A DNA stretch of 64,000 bases from Lysinibacillus louembei (GTDB lineage: Bacteria > Bacillota > Bacilli > Bacillales_A > Planococcaceae): positions 3,693,501-3,757,500 of the forward strand of contig NZ_CP137624.1 in assembly GCF_033880585.1 (NCBI RefSeq), given 5' to 3'. Of this stretch, positions 16,481-25,443 are shown piece after piece. The first letter of the stretch is position 1, and each line of letters begins with the position of its first letter. The translations under genes and the position numbers were made by a program. Below the pieces are notes generated by a model, which saw only the letters and a program-made list of their open reading frames with translations, did no database searches and was not told the DNA's origin.

Positions 16481-18018
16481 TAACTATGCACCTCATGTCG
16501 TTTTACAATCTCCACAAACTCACCGCGTAACGAGTAATTTTTCGCCTCTAAAATTTTTACATTTACTCGCTGTCCAACTAACTCCATCGGACCTTCAAAG
16601 TTTACTAATTTATTTTTGCGTGTATAGCCAGCTAACACATCATCACGCTTTTTACTGCTACCTTCTACAAGCACTTCTACCATTTCACCTTCAAGCTTTT
16701 GTAACGCTGCCTTCGATAGCTCCTCTACAACTGCATTTAAGCGTTGCAGACGCTCCTTTTTCACTTCCATCGGTACATTATCGACCATTTTCGCAGCAGG
16801 TGTGCCTTCACGTGGTGAATAAATGTATGTGTAAGCCATTTCGAAACCTACTTCACGATATAAATCCAAAGTTTCTTGGAACTGCTTCTCTGTTTCGTTT
16901 GGATAGCCAACGATAATATCTGTTGATAATGCAACATCAGGCATTGCTTCTTTTATTTTGCGCACTAAATCAAGGAAATGCTCTCTTGTATATTTACGTG
17001 CCATAATTTTCAAAATCTCATTTGAGCCTGACTGTACAGGTAAATGAATATGCTCGACTAAGTTGCCGCCTTTCGCTAAAATCTCGATTAAATGATCATC
17101 GAAATCCCGTGGATGGCTCGTTGTAAAGCGAATACGTGGAATATCGATTTTGCGCAGCTCGTCCATTAAATCACCTAAACGATAGGTAATATCATCAAAA
17201 TCCTTGCCATATGCATTAACATTTTGCCCTAACAGCATAATTTCCTGATAGCCTTGTGCTGCTAGCTCACGCACTTCTGCGATAATTTCCTCTGGTCGAC
17301 GTGAACGCTCCTTACCGCGCGTATATGGCACGATACAATACGTACAGAATTTATCACAGCCATACATAATGTTTACCCATGCTTTAATCGAACCAAGTCG
17401 TTGCTTTGGAAGATTTTCAATAACATCGCCTTCCTTTGACCACACTTCAATGACCATTTCCTTCGACATATAGGCTTCTTTTAAAATATGTGGTAAACGG
17501 TGGATATTGTGCGTACCAAATACCATATCTACATGCTGGTACGTTTTTAAAATTTTATTGACAACCGACTCTTCCTGCGACATACAACCACAGACGCCGA
17601 TTAACATTTCTGGATTTTTGCGCTTATATTTCATAAGGAAGCCAAGCTCACCAAACACTTTATTTTCCGCATTTTCACGAATCGCACAAGTATTAAGCAG
17701 CACGACATCCGCCTGCTCGATTTCCTCTGTTGGCTCATAGCCAAGTTGCATGAAAATACCTGCCATTACTTCAGTGTCATGCTCGTTCATTTGACAGCCG
17801 TATGTGCGGATGTAAAATTTACGCCCGTTCCCCATATTTAAAAACTGCTCGTCAATCATGAAATCCTTATGATATTTAATCTCCTCTTTCCCGCGCTTTT
17901 TTGCGTCTTTTAAAGAAGGAGCTGTGAATACTTTTTCAAAATATTTACTGTAATCCTTTTCAGCAGCAGGCTTTGGCTGATTCACTTGCTTGCTTGCTAA
18001 ACGTTGTTCCTCATTCAT
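16480..18018 (-). CDS. miaB: tRNA-2-methylthio-N6-dimethylallyladenosine synthase MiaB
   Basis: Radical-SAM methylthiotransferase acting on the i6A37 product of MiaA. About 512 residues: an N-terminal UPF0004 domain with three cluster cysteines ([26 protein letters not shown]), the radical SAM triad CDKFCTYC near residue 215, and a C-terminal TRAM domain. I prefer the ATG at 18018 (MNEEQR) because B. subtilis MiaB begins this way; the ATG at 18027 is only three bases from AAAGGAG, so the choice is uncertain. The gene heads the miaB-ricA unit. Confidence 0.95.
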   Translation of the reverse strand: MNEEQRLASKQVNQPKPAAEKDYSKYFEKVFTAPSLKDAKKRGKEEIKYHKDFMIDEQFLNMGNGRKFYIRTYGCQMNEHDTEVMAGIFMQLGYEPTEEIEQADVVLLNTCAIRENAENKVFGELGFLMKYKRKNPEMLIGVCGCMSQEESVVNKILKTYQHVDMVFGTHNIHRLPHILKEAYMSKEMVIEVWSKEGDVIENLPKQRLGSIKAWVNIMYGCDKFCTYCIVPYTRGKERSRRPEEIIAEVRELAAQGYQEIMLLGQNVNAYGKDFDDITYRLGDLMDELRKIDIPRIRFTTSHPRDFDDHLIEILAKGGNLVEHIHLPVQSGSNEILKIMARKYTREHFLDLVRKIKEAMPDVALSTDIIVGYPNETEKQFQETLDLYREVGFEMAYTYIYSPREGTPAAKMVDNVPMEVKKERLQRLNAVVEELSKAALQKLEGEMVEVLVEGSSKKRDDVLAGYTRKNKLVNFEGPMELVGQRVNVKILEAKNYSLRGEFVEIVKRHEVHS

Positions 18019-18232
18019 TGAGCTCATAAACTCCTTTCAATTGATTTCGTGCATACGAATATCCATTAAACTATTATAACGAATTTCCTAAGAAAGAACA
18101 CTATTCACGCTTGAATTGTTGAGGAGTTTGTGTGAATTTTTTAGTTAAATTGATGAAATTGTATGCATTTTATTAAAATAAAGTAAGAACAAAGGTGAAT
18201 GATTATCTATCTTGAAAACAGTAAAAACGATG

Positions 18233-19189
18233 CTAATTTCCTAATCGTAGACGCTGAATTTCCTCTAAAGGTAGCTCCGTTAGATCTTGAATTTCTTCAT
18301 CGCTTTTTCCTTTTGCTATCATTTTTTGCGCAATTTGCTTATTTTGTTGGACTAAGCCTTCCTGTATTCCTTTTTGGATTCCTTCCTCAATTCCTTGATG
18401 TCGCGCATAATCTAGTTTGGCTTCCTCATCAATGATTGTTTTTAAACGAGAGTGGTAGGCGATGATTGTATCTGGGTTTTGACTAAGCTCTTGCCATGTA
18501 TCAAAGGCTTGTTGTAAACGTTCATCTTTCAAAGCTAATACCTCCAATTCATTATAAATATCATCATATACTTTCTGTTTACGTGCATCGACCATTCCTA
18601 ATAAGAGTAGCCAGCGAGCTAAAATATCATCTAATGAATTTAATTGCTCCTTACGCCATGTTTGAAGGAATTTAGTCATTTCAATAAAGTGGATTTCTAA
18701 TACATCATCTTGGGGCGCTAAACGTTGTAGCGATTGATTTTCAAATAAGTGATAGGTGCTATGGTAGTGGATTGTTTTAAAAAATGTGAAATTACATATA
18801 TTAATGGTGATTGTTGGTAGCAATGTATGATAACTTTTCCCTCGTGACAATTGGTCAACGAAGAGACGAGACCAATAATAGAGTGTCCGCTTCATCATAT
18901 CATTTTCATTTGATAACTGCATTTCAATATTAATTAGCTCGCCATCTTGCGTGCGCACAATAATATCTAAACGTGACTCTTTATCTTCTAAATGCTCACC
19001 ACTAAGCTCCTTATTGATGAACAGCACCTCTTTAATCGTATTACGCCCTGTTTTTTGTAAAATGGCATTTAAAAAGACAATCGTAATCTCTTTATTTTTA
19101 TCATTACCAAATAGTTGCTTGAATGCCAAATCTATTTTCAAATCTATTAATTTATTCAATGGAATACGTTTTAAAGCTTTTCGATTCAT
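18233..19189 (-). CDS. Rpn-family recombination-promoting nuclease / PD-(D/E)XK transposase-like protein
   Basis: A 318-residue protein of the Rpn group. The N-terminal nuclease core shows DLAFKQLFGN, then SRLDIIVRTQDGELINIEMQ, which contains the D...ExQ catalytic pattern of PD-(D/E)XK enzymes, then YYWSRLFVDQL. The C-terminal third is a helical region with near-repeats of GIQ(K/E)G and a QKMIAKGKSDEEI tail typical of the family. E. coli RpnA-type proteins cut DNA and raise recombination; function here is inferred. AAGGAG is well placed before the ATG. The family is multicopy and mobile-like; no inverted repeats mark it as a transposon here. Confidence 0.85.
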   Translation of the reverse strand: MNRKALKRIPLNKLIDLKIDLAFKQLFGNDKNKEITIVFLNAILQKTGRNTIKEVLFINKELSGEHLEDKESRLDIIVRTQDGELINIEMQLSNENDMMKRTLYYWSRLFVDQLSRGKSYHTLLPTITINICNFTFFKTIHYHSTYHLFENQSLQRLAPQDDVLEIHFIEMTKFLQTWRKEQLNSLDDILARWLLLLGMVDARKQKVYDDIYNELEVLALKDERLQQAFDTWQELSQNPDTIIAYHSRLKTIIDEEAKLDYARHQGIEEGIQKGIQEGLVQQNKQIAQKMIAKGKSDEEIQDLTELPLEEIQRLRLGN

Positions 19190-19351
19190 ATCTCATACTC
19201 CTTTTAATATAGCATAAGTTTCTCGTCTTATAAATGAAATTGCTTTTAAGCAATACATGCTCCATTTAGCATTTTCAACTATTAATTTGGGAGGTTCTTG
19301 TCGTTGTTTATTCATGGGAAATTAAATTATGGGGAAAATAATATTGTTGAT

Positions 19352-19377
19352 AGATGAGGTATGGGGAAACCTCATCT
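19352..19377. other. Hairpin between the Rpn gene and the 19442-19804 gene
   Basis: AGATGAGGT and ACCTCATCT flank an eight-base spacer. There is no T-tract on either strand, so it is not an obvious terminator. Confidence 0.4.
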
Positions 19378-19421
19378 ACATTTAATTTACTATAATTTCC
19401 TACTTGAGTGAAGTATTTTAT

Positions 19422-19457
19422 GAAAAGCCTGACACTAAAAATTAGTTCAGGCTTTTC
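19422..19457 (-). terminator. Terminator overlapping the end of the 120-residue orphan gene
   Basis: GAAAAGCCTGA (19422-19432) pairs with TCAGGCTTTTC (19447-19457). The promoter-proximal arm lies inside the last codons of the gene. A T-rich tract follows on the minus strand. Confidence 0.7.
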
Positions 19458-19804
19458 ATTTTATTAAAAAACCGCTCATATTCCGCTGGTTCATTGTCTT
19501 TTAAAATGGCTAAAAAAGTAAAGCCTAGCTGTGCAACAGACCACCATTTCATATTGTATAGGTGTTCAAATTTATATCGCGGTATCGAGAAAACATCTTT
19601 AAAAATCGTTAATGCATCAATATGATGCTCTTGTAAATAAAGTAAAAAAGCTAAAAATAGCGTATGGTCTTTAATTTGTAGCTGCTGTGCCTCGACGAAT
19701 CGCTTCAACTCGTCTACCTGATCATAACTGCATTCCACTGTGCGCTGTAATTTCGTTAATTCCTTTTGCTCATGCCTTGCAATAAAATCTATGATGTTCG
19801 TCAA
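19442..19804 (-). CDS. Uncharacterised 120-residue protein
   Basis: I do not recognise this family. The product is soluble and predicted helical, with a charged N-terminal half (IARHEQKELTKLQRTVECSYDQVDELKRF shape, likely a coiled coil or helical bundle). A more hydrophobic middle follows (FLAFLLYLQEHH, then aromatic residues in LYNMKWW). There is one cysteine and no known metal or nucleotide motif. It lies 36 bp downstream of a chemoreceptor gene on the same strand, so co-transcription is possible. Its stop is embedded in a hairpin terminator, which supports it being real. Confidence 0.65.
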   Translation of the reverse strand: MTNIIDFIARHEQKELTKLQRTVECSYDQVDELKRFVEAQQLQIKDHTLFLAFLLYLQEHHIDALTIFKDVFSIPRYKFEHLYNMKWWSVAQLGFTFLAILKDNEPAEYERFFNKMKSLN

Positions 19805-19840
19805 TTAAATTGCACCTCAATTCATTGCTCTCTCTAGTAA

Positions 19841-21361
19841 TTATACAACGAATTTCTTGAGTGCATGTGTTAAAGCACGCGTATTTTTTGAAATGTACTG
19901 AATTTGCTCGTGCATATTTGTCGTAATATCAAGTTGCTTTGCTGTTTGTTGCACAATTTGTTCAACTTGGCTACCATTTTCCTCTGATAGCTCGCTTAAC
20001 TTCCTTGATTGATCCGCCACATTTTGTGCATATTGCGACATTTTTTCGACTGTACTTGATATGTCCGCAATATGCGGTTCAATATGCTCAATGCGAGTAG
20101 CAATCGCTCGGAAATGCGTCGCAGTGTTTGTCGTTACTTCAATGCCAGAATGAACTGCCTCGCTTGCGACTTCCATCATATTAACAGCCGTTTTTGTATC
20201 TTGCTGTATCGTTTTCACGATTGTCGTAATTGTTTTCGTTGAATCTAATGATTGTTGTGCTAGCTTTTTCACTTCATTTGCTACAACAGCAAAGCCTTTG
20301 CCCTCTTCTCCAGCATGCGCTGCCTCAATCGCTGCATTTAGTGCAAGCAGACTCGTATTATTGGCAATTTCCTGAATAATATCAACAGCCTTTGAAATCT
20401 CCTGTGATTGTAGCTCTAGTTTACGCATTTTCGCATCTGCCTCTAGCATTGCTTGCTCAATTAGGTGCATTTGTGACATATTCGATGCAATTTCTTGCTC
20501 GCCATCTTTAGCTTGCTGCACTGTTTCAGCAATATTTTCCTTCATCATTTGCACGCGATTTGTCACAACTGTAATATTGCTTGCGACCTCTTGAATCATC
20601 GCTGTATTCGATGTTAAATGGGCTGTCGATTCCATAATACTTTGAGCAATTTCATCCGTATTTTTAGATGTTTGCTGTGCAGACAGAGTCATCGTTTCAG
20701 AGCTCGTGCGAATGTTTCCATTGGCTTCCCCTACAACGCTTGCACTACGATTCACAACTTCTAATAAGCCTTTTACTTCCTCCACCATGTGATTGTAGCA
20801 AAGCAGCAGCTCCCCAAGCTCATCTCGCGATGTATAAATTGCTTTTTGTGTAAAATCACCTTGCTCGGCACGCTTTAATAAGCTTTTCAATTGCTTAGTT
20901 GGCTTACGCACAGAGCTTGAGGCAGTAAAACTTAAAATGACTACCAGCACCACCATCATCAACGAAATAAATATAATGATGAAATAGCCTCTATGTATAT
21001 CCTTTTCATAATTTATAATTTGTTGCTCTGTGCGAGTAAGTACATAATCAACTACCTCTCGTACGTTAGCTTCATTTATTTCTGTTTTTAGCTGCTTCAA
21101 ATAAAAATCCATTTTCGAATCGAATGCTAAATAAGGTGCTTCATTTATTAATCCTTGCGCTTCCTCTGTTTTTCCTGCTAGCGTTAGCGCTTCTGCTGAT
21201 TTTAACACGTACATGCTTTGTACCTTTTGCTCATATATTTGCTGTGCATGCCATTCCATTTTTCTTAAATAGTCCATACAAAAAATAGAAATGACGATAT
21301 TGGAAATAACACAAACAAGCATTAATAACATGAGCTTGTCCTTTACTTTAACATATTTCAT
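19841..21361 (-). CDS. Methyl-accepting chemotaxis protein
   Basis: A 506-residue transmembrane chemoreceptor. TM1 is at about residues 7-28 and TM2 at about 133-155, enclosing a short (about 105-residue) four-helix-type extracytoplasmic ligand domain. A HAMP domain follows (about 157-210), then the signalling domain with the hairpin tip [30 protein letters not shown] (abbreviated; near residue 345), the CheA/CheW contact. ATG at 21361 has AGGAG nine bases upstream; the in-frame codon at 21397 lacks one. No che genes are nearby; the ligand is unknown. Confidence 0.93.
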   Translation of the reverse strand: MKYVKVKDKLMLLMLVCVISNIVISIFCMDYLRKMEWHAQQIYEQKVQSMYVLKSAEALTLAGKTEEAQGLINEAPYLAFDSKMDFYLKQLKTEINEANVREVVDYVLTRTEQQIINYEKDIHRGYFIIIFISLMMVVLVVILSFTASSSVRKPTKQLKSLLKRAEQGDFTQKAIYTSRDELGELLLCYNHMVEEVKGLLEVVNRSASVVGEANGNIRTSSETMTLSAQQTSKNTDEIAQSIMESTAHLTSNTAMIQEVASNITVVTNRVQMMKENIAETVQQAKDGEQEIASNMSQMHLIEQAMLEADAKMRKLELQSQEISKAVDIIQEIANNTSLLALNAAIEAAHAGEEGKGFAVVANEVKKLAQQSLDSTKTITTIVKTIQQDTKTAVNMMEVASEAVHSGIEVTTNTATHFRAIATRIEHIEPHIADISSTVEKMSQYAQNVADQSRKLSELSEENGSQVEQIVQQTAKQLDITTNMHEQIQYISKNTRALTHALKKFVV

Positions 21362-21468
21362 TATATATGCTCCTTTTTTACTATATGGAACAAGCATATA
21401 TGAACTGTATAAATATGATGTAAAGGGAATGTTAAAGTTTTGTTATAGTACTATTGTCTCTTAAAACA

Positions 21469-21503
21469 AAAACCTGTAGGAAAATTAAATTCCCACAGGT
21501 TTT
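21469..21503 (-). terminator. Terminator of korAB
   Basis: AAAACCTGTAGGAA pairs with TTCCCACAGGTTTT (one mismatch), four bases after the korB stop, with flanking T-tracts on both strands. It may also work for plus-strand transcripts. Confidence 0.88.
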
Positions 21504-21507
21504 TGTT

Positions 21508-22374
21508 TTACATAAATTCTTTTAACAGTTGATCAAACTGATCCTCTGATAAGCTAATATCAATATCCGTTAATGGTAGCTCTGAATAGCCTGTAATTTT
21601 TTCTTGGTAAGAAGTTGTTTCTTGATCATGGTAAATAACACCTGTTACAAGTCCTTCTTTTTCCATTACTGTTTGCATCGCTAATGAACGGTCTGTATGG
21701 TCATAGCCCTCGATTTCAGATAACTTGGTTAAATTTTCTTTAAACCAATCATATGTGTTCACTTTATTATATGTTACACATGGTGAGAAGACGTTAATAA
21801 ATGAAAAGCCTTTATGGTTTAAGCCTGCTTCGATTAATGCTGTCAGCTCTTTAATATCCGTTGAGAAGCCTTGTGCAACGAATGTTGCACCACTTGTTAA
21901 CGCTACTTCTAACGGTTTTAAAGATGGCTCAATTGCTCCACCTGGTGTCGATTTTGTAATAAAGCCTGCTGCTGAACGCGGCGATGTTTGCCCTTTTGTT
22001 AAGCCATAAATTTGGTTATCCATGACGATATACGTAATATCGATATTACGGCGAATTGCATGGATTGTATGGCCCATTCCAATCGCAAAACCGTCACCGT
22101 CACCACCTGATGCGATGACCTTTAAATCTTTATTAGCCATTTTCAAGCCTTGTGCAATTGGTAACGCACGACCATGAATACCATGGAAGCCATATGAATT
22201 AATATAGCCTGAAATACGCCCAGAACAGCCGATACCTGAAATAACTGCTAATTCATGTGGCTCATAACCTACGTTTGCCGCAGCGCGTTGAATCGCCGCT
22301 TGTACCGAGAAGTCACCACAGCCTGGACACCAGTTTGGCTTCACTGCATTGCGGAAATCTTTAAATGTTGCCAT
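21508..22374 (-). CDS. korB: 2-oxoacid:ferredoxin oxidoreductase, beta subunit
   Basis: The thiamine-diphosphate subunit of the enzyme that oxidatively decarboxylates 2-oxoacids, probably 2-oxoglutarate, with ferredoxin as acceptor. The TPP motif GGDGDGFAIGMGH leads to MDNQIYGLTKGQ near residues 95-130, and the [4Fe-4S] cysteines begin at WCPGCGDF. It is 288 residues, normal for the group. It begins two bases after the korA stop with AAGGAG inside the end of korA. The pair lies between ymdB/spoVS and miaB as in Staphylococcus. 2-Oxoglutarate specificity is inferred from context. Confidence 0.92.
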   Translation of the reverse strand: MATFKDFRNAVKPNWCPGCGDFSVQAAIQRAAANVGYEPHELAVISGIGCSGRISGYINSYGFHGIHGRALPIAQGLKMANKDLKVIASGGDGDGFAIGMGHTIHAIRRNIDITYIVMDNQIYGLTKGQTSPRSAAGFITKSTPGGAIEPSLKPLEVALTSGATFVAQGFSTDIKELTALIEAGLNHKGFSFINVFSPCVTYNKVNTYDWFKENLTKLSEIEGYDHTDRSLAMQTVMEKEGLVTGVIYHDQETTSYQEKITGYSELPLTDIDISLSEDQFDQLLKEFM

Positions 22375-22376
22375 GA

Positions 22377-24110
22377 TTAAATCTTCTCCTTCACTAAGTT
22401 TGTTAGCTCACGTGGTAAAAATGGTGTACCATCATATTTTAAAATTGTTGATGTTTTGGCATGTGCACCAATATTCATTTTTAAAATATTTGCTAATTGG
22501 CCTGTTGCATTGTTTTCAACAACGATAATTTTCTTCGCCTTGTCTGCTAGCTGTGCCATTTCTTCTGCTGGGAATGGGAATAGTAAGCGAACATGTGCAT
22601 GGTTTGTTTTAATGCCTTCTGCGTTTAATGTTTCCTGTACTTCCTCAATTGCACCACGCGTTGAGTTAAAGCCAACAAGTAAAATATCTGCTTCCTCATG
22701 TGGTGCATTAGCATAAATTGGTGTATCAAACTGCAAATAGTTTAGCTTACGCATACGTTTATCCATTTGTGTGCGACGGTTGCCTGTCGCTTCAGATGGC
22801 TTTCCTGTTTCATCATGCTCTACACCTGTTACGTGGTGAATACCGCCCTTTGTCCCTGGTAAAATACGTGGCGACACGCCGTCCTCTGTATTTTCATAGC
22901 GCTTGAAGTAATCTTTTGTTTCCTCGTCCTCTACTGCCTCGACGATTTTACCACGTTTAATTTCAATTTTGCTATAGTCAAATGGAGCAACAGTTTGCTT
23001 CCCTAACGATAGCTGTAAATCTGTCATGATAATAACAGGTAATTGTAATTGCTCCGCGATATTGAATGCTTGAATTGTATCAAAAAATGCTTCTTCCATT
23101 GTAGAAGGGGCAATGACCACTTTCGGAATTTCACCGTGCGTGCCGTATAGCATCGCCATTAAATCTGATTGCTCTTGCTTCGTTGGTAAGCCTGTTGATG
23201 GGCCACCACGCTGCGTATCAATAATAACAAGCGGCTGCTCTGTCATACCAGATAAGCCAATTGCCTCAACCATTAAAGAAAGTCCTGGGCCTGCAGATGC
23301 TGTAAATGAACGTACACCGCCATAGTTTGCGCCAATTGCCATCGTTGCTGCCGCAATTTCATCCTCAGTTTGAATGACTGCACCACCAACTAATGGTAGT
23401 TTTTTAATCATGTATTCCATAATTTCAGATGCTGGTGTAATTGGATATGCTGCCATAAAGCGAGAGCCAGCTGCCATTGCGCCAAGTGCAATCGCATCGT
23501 TGCCAATCATAAATAGACGACGCTGCCCATCAGCTGGTGCTAAAGCCCATTCCCCAACACGGTCACCAATTTGTTCAGCGATGGCTTCACGCCCTTTTTG
23601 AATCGCCTCAATGTTTTTCGCGACAACTTCCTCACCTTTGCGTCCGAAAATTTCTTCTACAACGCTTTGGAATACCGTTTCATCTAAATTTAACAAGGCA
23701 GTTGTTGCACCGATTGCCACCATGTTTTTCATTAATGATGTACCTAATTCTGATGCAATTTCAGTAAAAGGCACTGCAAATAATGGTGCTACACAGTCTT
23801 CAGGTGCTACTGGCTCAAAGCGTGCATCTGCCAAAACAATGCTTGTTGATGTTAATTCTTTATAATTAACATCAATTGTCTCTTGGTCAAATGCCACTAA
23901 AATATCTAAATCGTCCGCAATCGAACGAACCTCTGTCGGACGTACTGTAATTTTATTATTCGTATGGCCACCTTTAATACGAGAAGAGAAATGACGGTAA
24001 CCGTATAAGTGATAGCCTAAACGGTTCATCGCAGTTGCGAAAATTTCGCCTGTACTTTCAATACCTTCCCCTTGTTGCCCACCGACTTTCCATGAAAGCT
24101 GATGTAACAT
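22377..24110 (-). CDS. korA: 2-oxoacid:ferredoxin oxidoreductase, fused gamma-alpha subunit
   Basis: A 577-residue fusion. The N-terminal gamma domain (about 1-180) carries GGQQGEGIESTGEI and HFSSRIKGGHTNNKI. The alpha domain (about 195-575) carries AAYPITPASEIMEYM, TEDEIAAATMAIGANYGG and TASAGPGLSLMVEAIGLS. This gamma-alpha fusion is the usual Bacillales/Staphylococcus form and needs only KorB as partner. The upstream 126-bp gap is AT-rich with no operator I could identify. Ribosome-binding site AAGGAGA precedes the ATG. Confidence 0.92.
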   Translation of the reverse strand: MLHQLSWKVGGQQGEGIESTGEIFATAMNRLGYHLYGYRHFSSRIKGGHTNNKITVRPTEVRSIADDLDILVAFDQETIDVNYKELTSTSIVLADARFEPVAPEDCVAPLFAVPFTEIASELGTSLMKNMVAIGATTALLNLDETVFQSVVEEIFGRKGEEVVAKNIEAIQKGREAIAEQIGDRVGEWALAPADGQRRLFMIGNDAIALGAMAAGSRFMAAYPITPASEIMEYMIKKLPLVGGAVIQTEDEIAAATMAIGANYGGVRSFTASAGPGLSLMVEAIGLSGMTEQPLVIIDTQRGGPSTGLPTKQEQSDLMAMLYGTHGEIPKVVIAPSTMEEAFFDTIQAFNIAEQLQLPVIIMTDLQLSLGKQTVAPFDYSKIEIKRGKIVEAVEDEETKDYFKRYENTEDGVSPRILPGTKGGIHHVTGVEHDETGKPSEATGNRRTQMDKRMRKLNYLQFDTPIYANAPHEEADILLVGFNSTRGAIEEVQETLNAEGIKTNHAHVRLLFPFPAEEMAQLADKAKKIIVVENNATGQLANILKMNIGAHAKTSTILKYDGTPFLPRELTNLVKEKI

Positions 24111-24210
24111 ATAAACATCTCCTTAAATTCCGTTTTTATATATGAATTTCCTACATTAGTTTAACACGAAGATGGTGTCTGTACTATTGTAAATATGTAA
24201 TTCTGCAAAA

Positions 24211-24230
24211 TTTCAGTCCTTTGGCTGAAA
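24211..24230 (-). terminator. Weak terminator after the 132-residue membrane protein gene
   Basis: TTTCAG and CTGAAA enclose a short spacer, with T-rich sequence downstream on the minus strand. The stem is short, so this is tentative. Confidence 0.4.
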
Positions 24231-24236
24231 AAAAGT

Positions 24237-24635
24237 CTAGTTTTTAAATAGGATTTGTCTACTTATTATTTTAATATAACTTATAAATACCCCATATAAA
24301 CTAATGAAGCCAATAAATACAAAGCTAATCATTAAATGCTTGACCACATCTAGTGGCAAATGCATACTTAAAAAATGCTTGCTCAACAAATAATAAACGA
24401 TGCTGCAGCATATAAAAATATGAAGAAAAAAGGAATAGACAGCCCATCTATTTTTTTGAAAATGCCAGCATGCTATCGTTACTACATAACAAGGCATAAC
24501 AATAACAAAAAATAATAAAAGCCCAATATGTACAGTTGCGGCTCCTTGTACAGTGCTACTGGGCATAGTATAAAAGAGCAGGCTCATGAAAATCGCAATG
24601 ATTGGGTTCACAATAAAGAAAAAGGATGTTTTCAT
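24237..24635 (-). CDS. Uncharacterised four-helix membrane protein
   Basis: A 132-residue very hydrophobic protein with four predicted transmembrane helices, around residues 5-22, 36-57, 66-86 and 100-125. Loops are short and the C-terminus is basic (SRQILFKN). I do not recognise the family. AAAGGAG lies seven bases before the ATG, supporting expression. It sits between korA and spoVS on the same strand but is separated from spoVS by a terminator. Base composition is somewhat more AT-rich than the neighbours, which is common for membrane genes. Confidence 0.65.
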   Translation of the reverse strand: MKTSFFFIVNPIIAIFMSLLFYTMPSSTVQGAATVHIGLLLFFVIVMPCYVVTIACWHFQKNRWAVYSFFLHIFICCSIVYYLLSKHFLSMHLPLDVVKHLMISFVFIGFISLYGVFISYIKIISRQILFKN

Positions 24636-24693
24636 TTTACTTCTCCTTTGGTCTTATTTTTATCTCGTACTGTTCCATCTAGGTCACACAAAT

Positions 24694-24736
24694 AAAAAAG
24701 CCGCCAACTTAGCTCTCACTAAATTGACGACTTTGT
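24694..24736 (-). terminator. Terminator of spoVS
   Basis: On the minus strand AAGTCGTCAATTTAG pairs with CTAAGTTGGCGGCTT (three G-U pairs or mismatches), ending in a run of T at 24694-24699, only a few bases after the spoVS stop. Confidence 0.8.
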
Positions 24737-24739
24737 ACG

Positions 24740-25006
24740 TTATCGGTTTCTTTTTTCTACAACCAACTTAAGTGCTGTTCGATCTTCCCCTGCAATCGTA
24801 ATATCTGCAAATGCTGGTGCGCAAATTAAATCAGTGCCGCTTGGTGCTACAAAGCCTCTTGCAATCGCGACTGCTTTCACGGCCTGGTTGAGTGCTCCCG
24901 CTCCCACTGCTTGCATTTCCACGAAGCCTTGCTCTCGAATGACGGCAACCAATGCACCTGCAACAGAATTTGGATTTGAGCGAGATGATACTTTTAATGA
25001 ATCCAC
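24740..25006 (-). CDS. spoVS: Stage V sporulation protein S
   Basis: An 88-residue Alba-superfamily protein acting in sporulation and septation control. It is nearly identical in its centre to B. subtilis SpoVS: NPNSVAGAL near residue 12, AVGAGALNQAVKAVAIARGF near residue 34 (20-residue signature), and PSGTDLICAPAF near residue 56. The start is GTG at 25006 with GGGAGG seven bases upstream. Its neighbours ymdB and korAB are the expected ones. In B. subtilis the gene is under SigH; I could not find a clear SigH promoter. Confidence 0.96.
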   Translation of the reverse strand: MDSLKVSSRSNPNSVAGALVAVIREQGFVEMQAVGAGALNQAVKAVAIARGFVAPSGTDLICAPAFADITIAGEDRTALKLVVEKRNR

Positions 25007-25141
25007 AACTATTCCTCCCCATTTTGCATGATCGAGACAACTTTTTATTTATTGTCTGTAGGTCATTGTATGCTTGAAGGGAATGGAACATGACAAATAG
25101 ATTAGAATTACTGTATATTTTTATAAAGAGGGGGAATTGGC

Positions 25142-25426
25142 ATGAGAGAAAAAACATTACGCATTTGTGAAAAAGGGCATCGCTATTATAAAAGCACTGA
25201 TTGTAATACATGTCCAAAATGCGAGCAAGAAAACAAACCTGTGGAAGGTTTTTTAGCGAGACTTTCCTCACCAGCTCGTAATGCATTAATTCATGAGGGG
25301 ATTACAACATTGGAGCAGCTTGCACAGCATACAGAAAAGGAAATTTTAAAGCTGCATGGCATCGGTCCAGCATCAATGCCGACAATGCGTGCTGCATTAG
25401 AAGAAAAAGGACTAAGCTTTAAGTAA
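25142..25426 (+). CDS. Small zinc-ribbon protein with an RNA polymerase alpha-CTD-like domain
   Basis: A 94-residue protein on the minority strand. The N-terminal third has CEKGHRYYKSTDCNTCPKCE, a treble-clef/zinc-ribbon type pattern of three Cys plus His/Cys. Residues 35-94 resemble the C-terminal domain of RNA polymerase alpha: LSSPARNALIHEGITTLEQL, then a helix-hairpin-helix KLHGIGPASMPTMRAALEEKGL. Alpha-CTD folds bind UP elements and activators, so a DNA- or transcription-related role is inferred; database proteins of this type are described only by that domain. GAGGGGG precedes the ATG. Its 3' end forms a terminator shared with convergent ymdB. Confidence 0.85.
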   Translation: MREKTLRICEKGHRYYKSTDCNTCPKCEQENKPVEGFLARLSSPARNALIHEGITTLEQLAQHTEKEILKLHGIGPASMPTMRAALEEKGLSFK

Positions 25427-25439
25427 AAAGCTTAGTCCC
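25408..25439. terminator. Bidirectional terminator between the alpha-CTD-like gene and ymdB
   Basis: GGACTAAGCTTT (25409-25420) pairs with AAAGCTTAGTCC (25427-25438). The left arm is the last codons of the plus-strand gene; T- and A-rich tracts lie on the two sides. Confidence 0.8.
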
Positions 25440-25443
25440 TTTG

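Noticed and set aside
18233-19189. Intact transposon carrying the Rpn gene
   Set aside because: I could find no terminal inverted repeats or target-site duplication at its flanks.
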